Shown piece after piece: positions 8,106-17,301 of a stretch of 64,000 bases of DNA. The notes beneath the pieces were generated by a model. The model worked only from the letters and a program-made list of their open reading frames with translations. It was not told the origin of the DNA and did no database searches. Location: positions 62,001 through 126,000 of the forward strand of contig NZ_BMRC01000027.1 in the NCBI RefSeq assembly GCF_014648435.1, read 5' to 3'. Position numbers and translations under genes: made by a program. Source of the stretch: Nonomuraea spiralis. GTDB lineage: Bacteria > Actinomycetota > Actinomycetes > Streptosporangiales > Streptosporangiaceae. Position 1 is the first letter of the stretch, and each line of letters opens with the position of its first letter.

Positions 8106-9092
8106 GTGAAACCATCCACGGACCGCTCCAACGTCCTCGTCCGCGCCCTGAACACCTTCTGGGCGCCGACCGCGCGCTCGATGCGCGGCTGGGCGCTGGC
8201 GTCCGTGGTGGCCAACGCGGGCATCGCGGTGACCGGCGCCGGCGTGCGGGTGACCGGCTCCGGGCTCGGCTGCCCGACCTGGCCGAGGTGCACGCCCGAC
8301 AGCTTCGTGCCGATCGCCCATCCCGAGATGTCGATGCTGACCATGCTCATCGAGTTCGGCAACCGGCTGCTGACGTTCCTGGTGCTGGCGGTGGGCGCGG
8401 CGTGCGTGCTCGCGGCGCTGCGCCTGGTCCCGCGCAGGCGGGTGCTGGTGCGCCTGGCGCTGCTGCAGCCCGCGGGTGTGCTGGCCCAGGCGCTGTGGGG
8501 CGGCCTGGTGGTCAGGAGCGCGCTCAGCCCGTTCACGGTCGGCATGCACTTCCTGATCTCCATGGCCCTGATCGCCGCCTGCTGGATGCTCTACGCCCGC
8601 GCCGGCGAGGGCGACGGCCCGGCCGTCCGGATCGCCCACCGCGACGTGCGGCGGCTGGGCTACGCACTGCTCGCGGCCACGGCCGTGCTGCTGGTGGCGG
8701 GCGTCGTGGTCAGCGGCACCGGCCCGCACTCGGGCGACGCGATCGCCTCCCGCTTCGACTTCGACATCGAGGCCGTGGCCCGGCTGCACGCCGACATCGT
8801 CTACCTCGTCGTCGGGCTGACGTTCGCGCTGCTGTTCGCGCTGCACGTGACCGGCGCGCCGCGGGCGGCCGTCCGGGCCGTGCTCGGGTTGTTCGCGGTG
8901 GAGCTGGCCCAGGGCGTGCTCGGCTACACCCAGTACTTCCTGGCCGTGCCGGCCGCGCTGGTGCTGCTGCACGTGCTCGGCGCCTCGCTGGTGTGGATCG
9001 CCGCGCTGCGGGTGGTCACCTCGCTGCGCACCCGCGACCCGCTGGAGTCCGCCGCCGCCGCCGTTCCCGCGGAAGCGCCCGCCGCCGTCTGA
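8106..9092 (+). CDS. ctaA: Heme A synthase (Cox15/CtaA)
   Basis: The polytopic protein of about 328 residues has eight predicted helices. It oxidises heme O to heme A for cytochrome aa3 oxidase. The first helix is followed by the hallmark VTGSGLGCPTWP with its cysteine, then IEFGNRLL, and later histidines (GMHF, RLHAD, LLHVLG) suited to heme binding in the two half-bundles. The start is uncertain. GTG 8106 has a TAnnnT box (TACCAT, 8093-8098 region) and CTGACG upstream and fits family length. ATG 8043 has TAATAT 5-6 bases before it and would add 21 residues. Either would be leaderless. Confidence 0.9.
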   Translation: MKPSTDRSNVLVRALNTFWAPTARSMRGWALASVVANAGIAVTGAGVRVTGSGLGCPTWPRCTPDSFVPIAHPEMSMLTMLIEFGNRLLTFLVLAVGAACVLAALRLVPRRRVLVRLALLQPAGVLAQALWGGLVVRSALSPFTVGMHFLISMALIAACWMLYARAGEGDGPAVRIAHRDVRRLGYALLAATAVLLVAGVVVSGTGPHSGDAIASRFDFDIEAVARLHADIVYLVVGLTFALLFALHVTGAPRAAVRAVLGLFAVELAQGVLGYTQYFLAVPAALVLLHVLGASLVWIAALRVVTSLRTRDPLESAAAAVPAEAPAAV

Positions 9093-9115
9093 TCCCTTGT
9101 GTCAGGGTATGGGGT

Positions 9116-9835
9116 GTGCTGGAACTCCGGGCCCGGAAGGGACTGCTCTCGCGTACGGCGCTGCGGCGCGCGTACCAGGGGCTGGTGCTGGTCAGCGTGC
9201 TCGCCCTCGCGCCCATGACGTGGGCCTGGCTCGACAGCTCGCCGCACCGCGTGGTCGCCGACAGCGGCGGCTGGCTGACGCGGGTGCCGCCCGCGCAGGC
9301 CGCGCTGGTGCTCGGCGCGGGCCTGTGGCACACGCAGCCCACGCCCATGCTGGCCCGCCGGCTCGACGTCGCCGCCGAGCTCTATCGGGCGGGCAAGGTA
9401 CGCGCGCTGCTGCTGTCGGGTGACAACAGCCGCAAGGAGTACGACGAGCCCACCGCCATGCGCGACTACCTGCTGCGCCGGGGCGTGCCCGCCGGAGTGA
9501 TGGTGCTGGACTACGCCGGGTTCGACACCTGGGACTCGTGCGTACGGGCCCGCGAGGTGTTCGGCGCCGAACGGGTCACCGTCGTCACCCAGGTCTTCCA
9601 CCTGCCGAGGGCCGTGGCGCTGTGCCGGACGGCCGGCCTGGAGACGTTCGGCGTGGGCGACGACTCCACCCGGCAGTGGGCGGCCACCACGTACGTCTAC
9701 GCCACCAGGGAGCTGCTGGCCACGGCCAAGGCCGTCGCCGACGCGCTCGTGCTGCGCTCCGAGCCGGTCTACCCCGGGCCGCGCGAGGTCTCGCTGACCG
9801 CGATCCTGGCTCAGCGGGGCGCGCCGGGCGCGTAG
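9116..9835 (+). CDS. SanA/YdcF-like DUF218 membrane-anchored protein
   Basis: The 239 residues begin with a basic N-terminus and one membrane helix (about 18-40), followed by an extracytoplasmic DUF218 domain (about 55-200) with the conserved ALVLGAG, LLLSGDNS and EPTAMRDYL segments. Members such as SanA and ElyC affect envelope permeability and peptidoglycan or lipid-carrier use; the chemistry is not settled. GTG 9116 has no ribosome-binding site but a TATGGG-like box just upstream, so it may be leaderless. The 3' end overlaps the convergent PrsW gene by 25 bases. Confidence 0.82.
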   Translation: MLELRARKGLLSRTALRRAYQGLVLVSVLALAPMTWAWLDSSPHRVVADSGGWLTRVPPAQAALVLGAGLWHTQPTPMLARRLDVAAELYRAGKVRALLLSGDNSRKEYDEPTAMRDYLLRRGVPAGVMVLDYAGFDTWDSCVRAREVFGAERVTVVTQVFHLPRAVALCRTAGLETFGVGDDSTRQWAATTYVYATRELLATAKAVADALVLRSEPVYPGPREVSLTAILAQRGAPGA

Positions 9836-11001
9836 CCGGGCGGCGGCGTGCCCCTGGCCACCGAGCGGGCGTGCACCGGCGGCACCGGGAAGTCGGCGCG
9901 GGCCGTGCTCATGCACTCCAGCAGTGCCCGCTGCTCCTCGTGGAAGGCCTGTTCGTCGACCATGTGGCGGGCCGCCCGCTCGTGCAGCAGGCCGAGCTCG
10001 GTGGCGGCGAGCTGGTAGTCGCGCATCGCGCGCACCCCGCGCTTGCCGCCGTAGGCCCTGGCCCACTGCCTGGCCTGACGCCGCCGGGCGAACGTGGACA
10101 ACATGTAGATGTCGGCGGCCCCGACCAGCTTGGTCGGCTCGTACGGCGGCAGGTAGGTCTGGATGAGCGCGACGATGCGCCGCCGGTCCCTGAACACCAC
10201 GCCGATCAGCACGACGAGCACCACCAGCAGCGCCAGGTAGGCCACCACGAGCCCGGGAAAACCGCCGTAGGAGGCCAGGCCGTTCCACAGGCCGTGCAGG
10301 ATCATCGCCCCGGACCAGCCGGCCAGCACCAGGAAGGCCCGCTCCGGCCCCTGGCGCTGGGCCGCGTACGCGACGGCCACCCCGATCATCGAGCTGAACA
10401 GCGGATGGGCGAACGGCGACAGGACGCCGCGCAGCACCACGGTGACCGCCAGGCTGCTGACGCCGTTGCCGTTGAGCGCCGACAGGTAGTAGCTGACGTT
10501 CTCGCTCATGGCGAAGCCGAGGCCGACCATGCTGGCGTAGATGATGCCGTCGGTGGGCCCGTCGAGCTCGGCCCGGCGGAACTTCAGCAGCCCGAGCAGC
10601 ACCAGGCCCTTCATCGTCTCCTCGACGACGGGCGCGCCGAAGGTGGCCGCCAGGTTGCGCGCGCTGGTGGGCGAGAGCTTGGCGGTGTCGATGAAGTAGT
10701 GGAGGTTGAGCGAGTTGATCGCGCCCGCGATCAGCACGGCGATGCCCGCGCCCCACGCGAAGGCGAAGATCAGGTTGCTGCGCGGCTCGGGCTCCATGCG
10801 GTCCAGCGCCAGTACGGCGGCCAGCAGCAGCGGCACCGGCGCCAGCGCGAGGACGAGCGCGATGAAGAACTGCACCGGCTCGCCGTTGAGCACGTCGAAG
10901 GAGAACGAGACCAGGGCGCAGATGCCGGTGAGGACCAGCCCGGTGATCAACGCGAACGACGGGCGGTCCTTCAACACCCAGCGTGGATCACGGGACGCCA
11001 T
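9811..11001 (-). CDS. PrsW-family intramembrane metalloprotease
   Basis: The 396-residue protein has about eight helices in the first 275 residues and a soluble C-terminal tail. The protease signature is present: EETMK (about 127-131) with the glutamates and lysine of the active site, FAMSEN (163-168), SPFAHP (195-200) and HGLWN (236-240). In Bacillus, PrsW cleaves an anti-sigma factor; actinobacterial substrates are largely unknown and none is encoded nearby. The ATG at 11001 follows TAAAGT by six bases, consistent with a leaderless mRNA. Confidence 0.88.
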   Translation of the reverse strand: MASRDPRWVLKDRPSFALITGLVLTGICALVSFSFDVLNGEPVQFFIALVLALAPVPLLLAAVLALDRMEPEPRSNLIFAFAWGAGIAVLIAGAINSLNLHYFIDTAKLSPTSARNLAATFGAPVVEETMKGLVLLGLLKFRRAELDGPTDGIIYASMVGLGFAMSENVSYYLSALNGNGVSSLAVTVVLRGVLSPFAHPLFSSMIGVAVAYAAQRQGPERAFLVLAGWSGAMILHGLWNGLASYGGFPGLVVAYLALLVVLVVLIGVVFRDRRRIVALIQTYLPPYEPTKLVGAADIYMLSTFARRRQARQWARAYGGKRGVRAMRDYQLAATELGLLHERAARHMVDEQAFHEEQRALLECMSTARADFPVPPVHARSVARGTPPPGYAPGAPR

Positions 11002-11007
11002 ACCGTG

Positions 11008-11013
11008 ACTTTA
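11008..11013 (-). promoter_or_regulatory. -10 element of leaderless PrsW gene
   Basis: TAAAGT on the minus strand lies six bases upstream of the ATG at 11001, with no ribosome-binding site between. The 276 bases from 11002 to 11277 otherwise hold no gene I can support. Confidence 0.5.
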
Positions 11014-11277
11014 ACGGATCAGAGTGACGGGGTCCGTGCCGGTCTGGGCACTGCCGGTCGAGGTCGGACCCACCGTGACCGGCCCGCCCGACGGTACGGC
11101 CGATCGCGAGGCGGTCGTGGGGCAGGTCCGGCGGACGGGAGCACGCTCGGCGACCGCCGGCGCCCTCGGGAACGATCACGTGAACCGGCCGTCTGGGATA
11201 GTCACTCGTCACCGTCCGGACATGGGGGGTCGTACGCCCCGGCCGCTTCGCCGTCCCCGGCCGGGAGGCCCGCCGGG

Positions 11278-12222
11278 TCAGGCCAGCAGCGGGTCGATCG
11301 CGACGGCCAGGAAGAGCAGCGCGAGGTAGGCGTTGGACCAGTGGAAGAACCGCATCGGGCGCAGGTCGACGCCGCTCCGGCCGGCGTTGAGCCGGGCCAG
11401 CAGGCGGTGGACCTCCCACAGGCAGACCACGCCGAGCACGACCGCGACGACCGGGTAGAACAGCGTGGTGTGCGCCACCGGCCACAGGGCCAGCGAGCAC
11501 AGCACGGTCGCCCAGGTGTAGGCCACGGACTCCAGGATGACCCGCCGCTCGGTGGCCACCACCGGCAACATCGGCACCTTGGCCGCCGCGTAGTCCTCCT
11601 TGTAGCGCATGGCGAGGGTCCAGGTGTGCGGCGGCGTCCAGAAGAACACCACCCCGAACAGCACCAGGGGCGCCCAGTCGAGCCGCTCGGTGATGCCCGC
11701 CCAGCCGATCATGACCGGCATGCAGCCCGCGATGCCGCCCCACACGATGTTCTGGGCGGTACGCCGCTTCAGGATCATCGAGTAGACGATCACGTAGAAC
11801 AGGATCGCCGCGGTGGACAACACAGCGGCCAGCCAATTGGTGGTGACCCACAGGCCAACAGTGGACAAAATCCCCAGAACGATGCCGAAAACCAGCGCGC
11901 CCCGCGGCGACACCTGGTGCCTGGCCAGCGGGCGGCGGCGGGTGCGCCGCATCTTCTGGTCGATGTCGCGATCGACGTAGCAGTTGAGCGCGTTGGCGCT
12001 GCCCGCCGACAGGGTGCCGAAGACCATGACGGCGATCGACTTCCACAGCGGCGGCAGGCCGCCGGCCGCCAGGAACATCACCGGAAGGGTCGTGATCAGC
12101 AGCAGCTCGATGATCCGCGGCTTGGTGAGCGCGACGTAGGCCTTCACGACCATGCCGAACGTGCGCGGCGCCCCGGACTCGGTCGAGGGGGCCGTGGCCT
12201 GCCTGTTGGTCAGCACCGTCAA
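11278..12222 (-). CDS. ctaB: Protoheme IX farnesyltransferase (heme O synthase)
   Basis: This UbiA-type prenyltransferase farnesylates heme B to heme O, the substrate of the heme A synthase encoded nearby. The protein of about 314 residues has eight or nine helices, and the first aspartate-rich motif NCYVDRDID (about 80-88) is followed by a basic stretch. The second loop carries YKEDYAAAK. The TTG at 12222 is chosen because GGAAG lies 4-5 bases upstream; a GTG at 12216 is also possible. The ORF is open further upstream, but that extension is non-homologous. It is divergent from tkt, the usual actinobacterial arrangement. Confidence 0.92.
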   Translation of the reverse strand: MTVLTNRQATAPSTESGAPRTFGMVVKAYVALTKPRIIELLLITTLPVMFLAAGGLPPLWKSIAVMVFGTLSAGSANALNCYVDRDIDQKMRRTRRRPLARHQVSPRGALVFGIVLGILSTVGLWVTTNWLAAVLSTAAILFYVIVYSMILKRRTAQNIVWGGIAGCMPVMIGWAGITERLDWAPLVLFGVVFFWTPPHTWTLAMRYKEDYAAAKVPMLPVVATERRVILESVAYTWATVLCSLALWPVAHTTLFYPVVAVVLGVVCLWEVHRLLARLNAGRSGVDLRPMRFFHWSNAYLALLFLAVAIDPLLA

Positions 12223-12479
12223 GGCGCTTCCAGCCTGTGCGGAGTCAACGCGTAACCTCTGATTAGAGCGGATCGATGAGTGGCGCCGTGGCGCCTCTGC
12301 GAACAACCAAACTGTAGTCGCAGGGGCGGACGGTCCGGCCAATGGGGGGCTTGAGCCATTCATGGACACGCAAGGGTGGAATGGGAATCGATCGCCAGCT
12401 CCACTCGGTTAGGGTCCCGTGTGGGCGGGATAGCCAACAGGTACTGCCAAATGACAACTAGATTCCGGAGATCGCGCAC

Positions 12480-14588
12480 TTGAGCACCGAACTCGTGCCA
12501 GCCCTTGAATGGACCGACCTCGACAAGAAGGCGGTCGACGTCGTCCGGGCGCTGGCGATGGACGCAGTGGAGAAGGCGGGCTCGGGTCACCCCGGCACCG
12601 CCATGAGCCTGGCCCCCGCCGCATACCTGCTGTTCCAGCGCGTGATGCGCCACGACCCGAGCGACCCCAACTGGGCGGGCCGCGACCGGTTCGTGTTGTC
12701 GTGCGGCCACACCAGCCTGACGCTCTACATCCAGCTCTACCTGTCGGGCTACGGCCTGACGCTCGACGACCTGAGGCGCCTGCGGCAGTGGGACAGCCTC
12801 ACCCCCGGCCACCCCGAGCACGGGCACACCGCCGGAGTTGAGACCACCACCGGTCCGCTCGGCCAGGGCCTCGGCAACGCGGTCGGCATGGCGATGGCGG
12901 CCCGCCGCGAGCGCGGCCTGTTCGACCCCGAGGCCGAGCGCGGCGCCTCGCCGTTCGACCACCACATCTGGTGCTTCGTCAGCGACGGCGACATCGAGGA
13001 GGGCATCAGCCACGAGGCCAGCGCCCTGGCCGGCCACCAGAAGCTGGGCAACCTCGTCGTCCTGTACGACGACAACCACATCTCCATCGAGGACGACACC
13101 CTCATCGCCAAGTCCGAGGACGTCGTCAAGCGCTACGAGGCCTACGGCTGGCACACCGAGAGCGTCGACTGGACCGCCGGCGGCGAGTACGAAGAGGACG
13201 TCCAGGCCCTGTTCGAGGCCCTTGAGGCGGCCAAGGCCGAGACCGACCGGCCCTCCTTCATCCGGCTGCGCACGATCATCGGCTGGCCGGCGCCCAACAA
13301 GAAGAACACCGGCAAGATCCATGGCGCGGCCCTGGGCGAGGCGGAGATCGCCGCGACCAAGGAGATCCTGGGCATGGACCCGGCCAGGACCTTCGACGTG
13401 CCGGCCGCGGTGCTCCAGCACGCCCGCGAGGTGGTCGCCCGCGGCCGTACCGATCGTGCCGAGTGGGACAAGGGCTACGCCGAGTGGCGCCTGGCCAACC
13501 CCGAGCGCGCCAAGGAGTTCGACCGCATCTCCCACCGCGAGCTGCCCGCCGGCTGGGCCACGGCCCTGCCCGAGTTCGAGACCGGCTCCTCGATGGCCAC
13601 CCGCAAGGCCAGCGGCGAGGTGCTGGGCGCGCTGGCCCCGGTGCTGCCCGAGCTGTGGGGCGGTTCGGCCGACCTGGCCGAGTCGAACCTGACGACCATG
13701 AAGGGCGAGCCGTCCTTCATCCCCGACGAGTACCAGACCAAGGACTTCCCCGGTAACCCCTACGGCCGCACGCTGCACTTCGGCATCCGCGAGCACGCCA
13801 TGGGCGCCATCCTCAACGGCATCGCCCTGCACGGCGGCACCCGCCCGTACGGCGGCACGTTCCTGGTCTTCTCCGACTACATGCGCCCCGCGGTGCGCCT
13901 GGCCGCGCTGATGAAGCTGCCGGTCACCTACGTGTGGACGCACGACTCCATCGGCCTCGGCGAGGACGGCCCCACCCACCAGCCGATCGAGCACCTGTGG
14001 GCGCTGCGCGCGATCCCCGGCCTCGACGTCGTCCGCCCGGCCGACGCCAACGAGACCGCCCATGCGTGGAAGACGATCCTGGAGCACACCGACCGTCCCG
14101 CCGCCCTGGCTCTGACCAGGCAGAACGTGCCGGTCTACGAGGGCACGAGCGCCGACGGCGTGGCCCGTGGCGGCTACGTGCTGCGCGAGGCCTCCGACGG
14201 CCAGCCGCACGTGATCCTCATCGCCACCGGCAGCGAGGTCGAGGTCGCCGTGCAGGGCCGCGAGCTGCTGGAGGCGCAGGGCATCTCCACACGCGTGGTG
14301 TCGATGCCGTGTGTCGAGTGGTTCAACGGGCAGGACTCCGCTTACCGGCAGACGGTCCTGCCCTCGGCCATCCGGGCCCGGGTCGCGGTCGAGGCCGGCG
14401 TCGCGCTCGGCTGGCACCAGTTCGTCGGCGAGTGCGGCGAAGTGGTCAGCCTGGAGCACTTCGGCGCCTCGGCGCCGTACAGGACGCTGTACGAGCAGTT
14501 CGGGCTCACGGCCGAGCGTGTGGCGGCGGCGGCCAAGGCGAGCCTCGCCAAGCTGGGTCAGGACAAGGGCGAGACGACGGGAAACTGA
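12480..14588 (+). CDS. tkt: Transketolase
   Basis: This 702-residue thiamine-diphosphate enzyme exchanges two-carbon units between sugar phosphates in the non-oxidative pentose phosphate pathway. Visible motifs are GHPGT (about 36-40), the ThDP/Mg site SDGDIEEG (about 168-175) with DDNHISI (about 197-203), and the catalytic glutamate in IREHAMGA (about 435-442). The TTG at 12480 is preceded by GGAG at a usable distance and by no better start. It is the first gene of the tkt-tal-pgi-zwf-opcA-pgl operon; the tal start follows by 7 bases. Confidence 0.96.
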   Translation: MSTELVPALEWTDLDKKAVDVVRALAMDAVEKAGSGHPGTAMSLAPAAYLLFQRVMRHDPSDPNWAGRDRFVLSCGHTSLTLYIQLYLSGYGLTLDDLRRLRQWDSLTPGHPEHGHTAGVETTTGPLGQGLGNAVGMAMAARRERGLFDPEAERGASPFDHHIWCFVSDGDIEEGISHEASALAGHQKLGNLVVLYDDNHISIEDDTLIAKSEDVVKRYEAYGWHTESVDWTAGGEYEEDVQALFEALEAAKAETDRPSFIRLRTIIGWPAPNKKNTGKIHGAALGEAEIAATKEILGMDPARTFDVPAAVLQHAREVVARGRTDRAEWDKGYAEWRLANPERAKEFDRISHRELPAGWATALPEFETGSSMATRKASGEVLGALAPVLPELWGGSADLAESNLTTMKGEPSFIPDEYQTKDFPGNPYGRTLHFGIREHAMGAILNGIALHGGTRPYGGTFLVFSDYMRPAVRLAALMKLPVTYVWTHDSIGLGEDGPTHQPIEHLWALRAIPGLDVVRPADANETAHAWKTILEHTDRPAALALTRQNVPVYEGTSADGVARGGYVLREASDGQPHVILIATGSEVEVAVQGRELLEAQGISTRVVSMPCVEWFNGQDSAYRQTVLPSAIRARVAVEAGVALGWHQFVGECGEVVSLEHFGASAPYRTLYEQFGLTAERVAAAAKASLAKLGQDKGETTGN

Positions 14589-14595
14589 GAAGAAG

Positions 14596-15687
14596 ATGAG
14601 CGACAACCTCAACAAGCTGTCCGGCCAGGGCGTTTCCATCTGGCTCGACGACATCAGCCGCGAACGCCTGCGCACGGGCAACCTCGAGCAGCTGATCCGC
14701 GAGAAGAACGTCGTCGGGGTCACCTCCAACCCGACGATCTTCGCGGGCGCGCTCAGCAAGGGCGACGCCTACAACGCCCAGCTCCACGACCTGGCCGTGC
14801 GCGGCGTCACCGTGGAGGAGGCCGTACGCGCGATCACCACGTACGACATCCGCTGGGCGGCCGACGTGCTGCGCCCGGTCTACGACTCCACCGGCGGCGT
14901 CGACGGCCGCGTATCGCTGGAGGTCGACCCGCGTCTGGCCCGCGAGAGCGAGAAGACCGTGGCCGAGGCCAGGGCGCTGTGGTGGATGGTCGACCGGCCC
15001 AACCTGTTCATCAAGATCCCGGCCACCCTTGAGGGCCTGCCCGCGATCACGCAGGCGCTCTCGGAGGGCATCAGCGTCAACGTCACGCTGATCTTCTCCC
15101 TTGAGCGCTACCGCGCGGTCATGGACGCCTGGCTGGCCGGCCTGGAGGCCGCGCAGGCCAAGGGCCTCGACCTGGCCTCGATCGAGTCGGTGGCCTCGTT
15201 CTTCGTCAGCCGCGTCGACACCGAGATCGACAAGCGGCTCGACAAGCTCGGCAAGCCGGAGCTCAAGGGCAAGGCGGGCATCGCCAACGCGCGCCTGGCC
15301 TACGCCGCGTACGAGGAGGCCGTCAGCTCCGAGCGCTGGCAGCGCCTGCGCGCGGCGGGCGCCCGCCCGCAGCGCCCGCTGTGGGCCTCGACCGGGGTGA
15401 AGAACCCCGACTACTCCGACACCATGTACGTCGACCAGCTCGTCGCCCCCGGCACCGTCAACACGATGCCGGAGAAGACCCTCGACTCCACCGCCGACCA
15501 CGCCCAGATCACCGGCGACACCGTGCGCCCCTTCTACGAGCAGGCCTGGAACACCATGGCCGCGCTCAAGGACGCCGGCATCGACTACGACGACGTCGTA
15601 CGCGTCCTGGAGGACGAGGGCGTGGAGAAGTTCGAGGCGTCCTGGAACGAACTGCTCGAAAGCGTCACCAAGAATCTGGTGCCATGA
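14596..15687 (+). CDS. tal: Transaldolase
   Basis: The protein is 363 residues, the longer actinobacterial type. The Schiff-base lysine is Lys140 in LFIKIPATLEG, and TSNPTIF (about 43-49) marks the substrate loop. It transfers a dihydroxyacetone unit between sedoheptulose-7-phosphate and glyceraldehyde-3-phosphate, working with the transketolase just upstream. The ATG is preceded by GAGAAGAAG, and the stop overlaps the pgi start (ATGA), so the genes are translationally coupled. Confidence 0.96.
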   Translation: MSDNLNKLSGQGVSIWLDDISRERLRTGNLEQLIREKNVVGVTSNPTIFAGALSKGDAYNAQLHDLAVRGVTVEEAVRAITTYDIRWAADVLRPVYDSTGGVDGRVSLEVDPRLARESEKTVAEARALWWMVDRPNLFIKIPATLEGLPAITQALSEGISVNVTLIFSLERYRAVMDAWLAGLEAAQAKGLDLASIESVASFFVSRVDTEIDKRLDKLGKPELKGKAGIANARLAYAAYEEAVSSERWQRLRAAGARPQRPLWASTGVKNPDYSDTMYVDQLVAPGTVNTMPEKTLDSTADHAQITGDTVRPFYEQAWNTMAALKDAGIDYDDVVRVLEDEGVEKFEASWNELLESVTKNLVP

Positions 15688-17300
15688 TCGAGGTGTCCTA
15701 CCGCGAGGAGGGGGTGGCCGCGGCCGCCTCCTCCGTCGCGGGGCGCCTCGTCGCCGACGGCGTGCCCGCGCGGCTGGCCGGCGGCGACCCCACGCTGTGG
15801 GGTGAGGACGCCGAGGCGGTGGCGGCGGTCCGGCTCGGCTGGCTGACGCTGCCGCGTACCTCCCGCGAGCTCCTTCCCGAGTTGGGCAAGCTCGTGGAGC
15901 GGGCCCGTGCCGAGGGCCTGACGAACGTGGTGCTGGTCGGGATGGGCGGCTCGTCGCTGGCTCCCGAGGTGATCTGCCAGACCGCCGACGTACCGCTGAC
16001 CGTGCTCGACACGACCGACCCGGCGCAGGTCCGCCGGGCCCTGGCCGACCTGCTGGAGTCCACCGTCGTGGTGGTGGCCAGCAAGAGCGGCTCGACCGTC
16101 GAGACCGACTGCCACCTGCGCATCTACGAACAGATCTTCACCGAGGCGGGCATCTCGCCCGCCGACCGGATCGTGGTCGTCACCGACCAGGGCTCGCCGC
16201 TGGAGCAGCGGGCGATCGACGGCGGCTACCACCTGGTGCTGGCCGTTCCCGACGTGGGGGGCCGCTACTCGGCGCTGTCGGCGTTCGGGCTGGTGCCGAG
16301 CGCGCTGGCCGGGGCCGACGTCGAGCGGCTGCTGGACGACGCCGAAGAGGTGTTGCCGCTGCTGTCGCAGGACACCGGCAACCCCGGGCTCGACCTGGGC
16401 GCGGCCCTCGGCGGCGCGGCGCTGGCCGGGCGCGACAAGCTGGTGCTCGAAGACCAGCTCTCGGGCATCAACGGGCTGCCCGACTGGATCGAGCAGCTCG
16501 TCGCCGAGTCCACCGGCAAGCAGGGCAGGGGCATCCTGCCCGTCGTCAACTCCGACCCCAATCACACCCACGACGAGCTGATCGTCGCGATCGAGTCCGA
16601 CGACGGCGCCGTGCGCGTCGACGGGCCGCTCGGCGGCCAGTTCCTGGTCTGGGAGTACGCGACCGCCGTGGCCGGGCTGCTGCTGGAGATCGACCCCTTC
16701 GACCAGCCCAACGTGGCCGAGTCCAAGGAGAACACCGCGACTCTGCTGGCCCTGCCCGACCTGCCGCTCGGCGCGCCCACGCTGGTCGACGGGCCCGTCG
16801 AGATCTACGGCGCGGTCCGGTCGCACGACCTGCCCGGCGTGCTGGCCGAGCTGCTGAAGGCCATCCCGCACGGCGGCTACCTGGCCGTCATGGCCTACCT
16901 CGACCGGCTGGCGGCCTTCGACGCGCCGATGCCCGAGGGGGCCGACTTCGAGCAGATGACCGACGCGTGGATGATGGCCGACGCCGCCACTCTGCGCGCC
17001 CTGCTCGCCATCCGTACGAACCGGCCGGTGACGTTCGGGTGGGGGCCGCGTTTCCTGCACTCGACCGGCCAGTACCACAAGGGCGGGCCGCAGAACGGCG
17101 TGTTCCTGCAGATCACGGGCGCGGTGACCGAGGACGTCCCGGTCCCGGGCCGGCCGTACACGCTGGGGCGGCTCCAGCTCGCGCAGGCGCTGGGCGACCT
17201 GGCCTCGCTGGAGACCCGCGGGCGGCCCGCCGTACGCCTGCATTTGACGGACCGCGCGACGGGTGTCGCGCATTTGCTCGCAGCCGCACAGGAGGTTTGA
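15684..17300 (+). CDS. pgi: Glucose-6-phosphate isomerase
   Basis: The 538-residue protein has two SIS-type subdomains with GMGGSSLAPEV and ASKSGSTVET in the first half, the sugar-phosphate loop of the family. It interconverts glucose-6-phosphate and fructose-6-phosphate. The variant resembles the bifunctional or tal-fused PGI of actinobacteria rather than the E. coli type. Its ATG lies in the tal stop, and an AGGAGG inside its last codons serves zwf. Confidence 0.93.
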   Translation: MIEVSYREEGVAAAASSVAGRLVADGVPARLAGGDPTLWGEDAEAVAAVRLGWLTLPRTSRELLPELGKLVERARAEGLTNVVLVGMGGSSLAPEVICQTADVPLTVLDTTDPAQVRRALADLLESTVVVVASKSGSTVETDCHLRIYEQIFTEAGISPADRIVVVTDQGSPLEQRAIDGGYHLVLAVPDVGGRYSALSAFGLVPSALAGADVERLLDDAEEVLPLLSQDTGNPGLDLGAALGGAALAGRDKLVLEDQLSGINGLPDWIEQLVAESTGKQGRGILPVVNSDPNHTHDELIVAIESDDGAVRVDGPLGGQFLVWEYATAVAGLLLEIDPFDQPNVAESKENTATLLALPDLPLGAPTLVDGPVEIYGAVRSHDLPGVLAELLKAIPHGGYLAVMAYLDRLAAFDAPMPEGADFEQMTDAWMMADAATLRALLAIRTNRPVTFGWGPRFLHSTGQYHKGGPQNGVFLQITGAVTEDVPVPGRPYTLGRLQLAQALGDLASLETRGRPAVRLHLTDRATGVAHLLAAAQEV

Positions 17301-17301
17301 G

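Noticed and set aside
12360..14759. A 799-codon open frame on the minus strand opposite tkt
   Set aside because: It is an antisense shadow of the transketolase gene. The plus-strand frame has all catalytic motifs, and long antisense frames are expected at this GC content.
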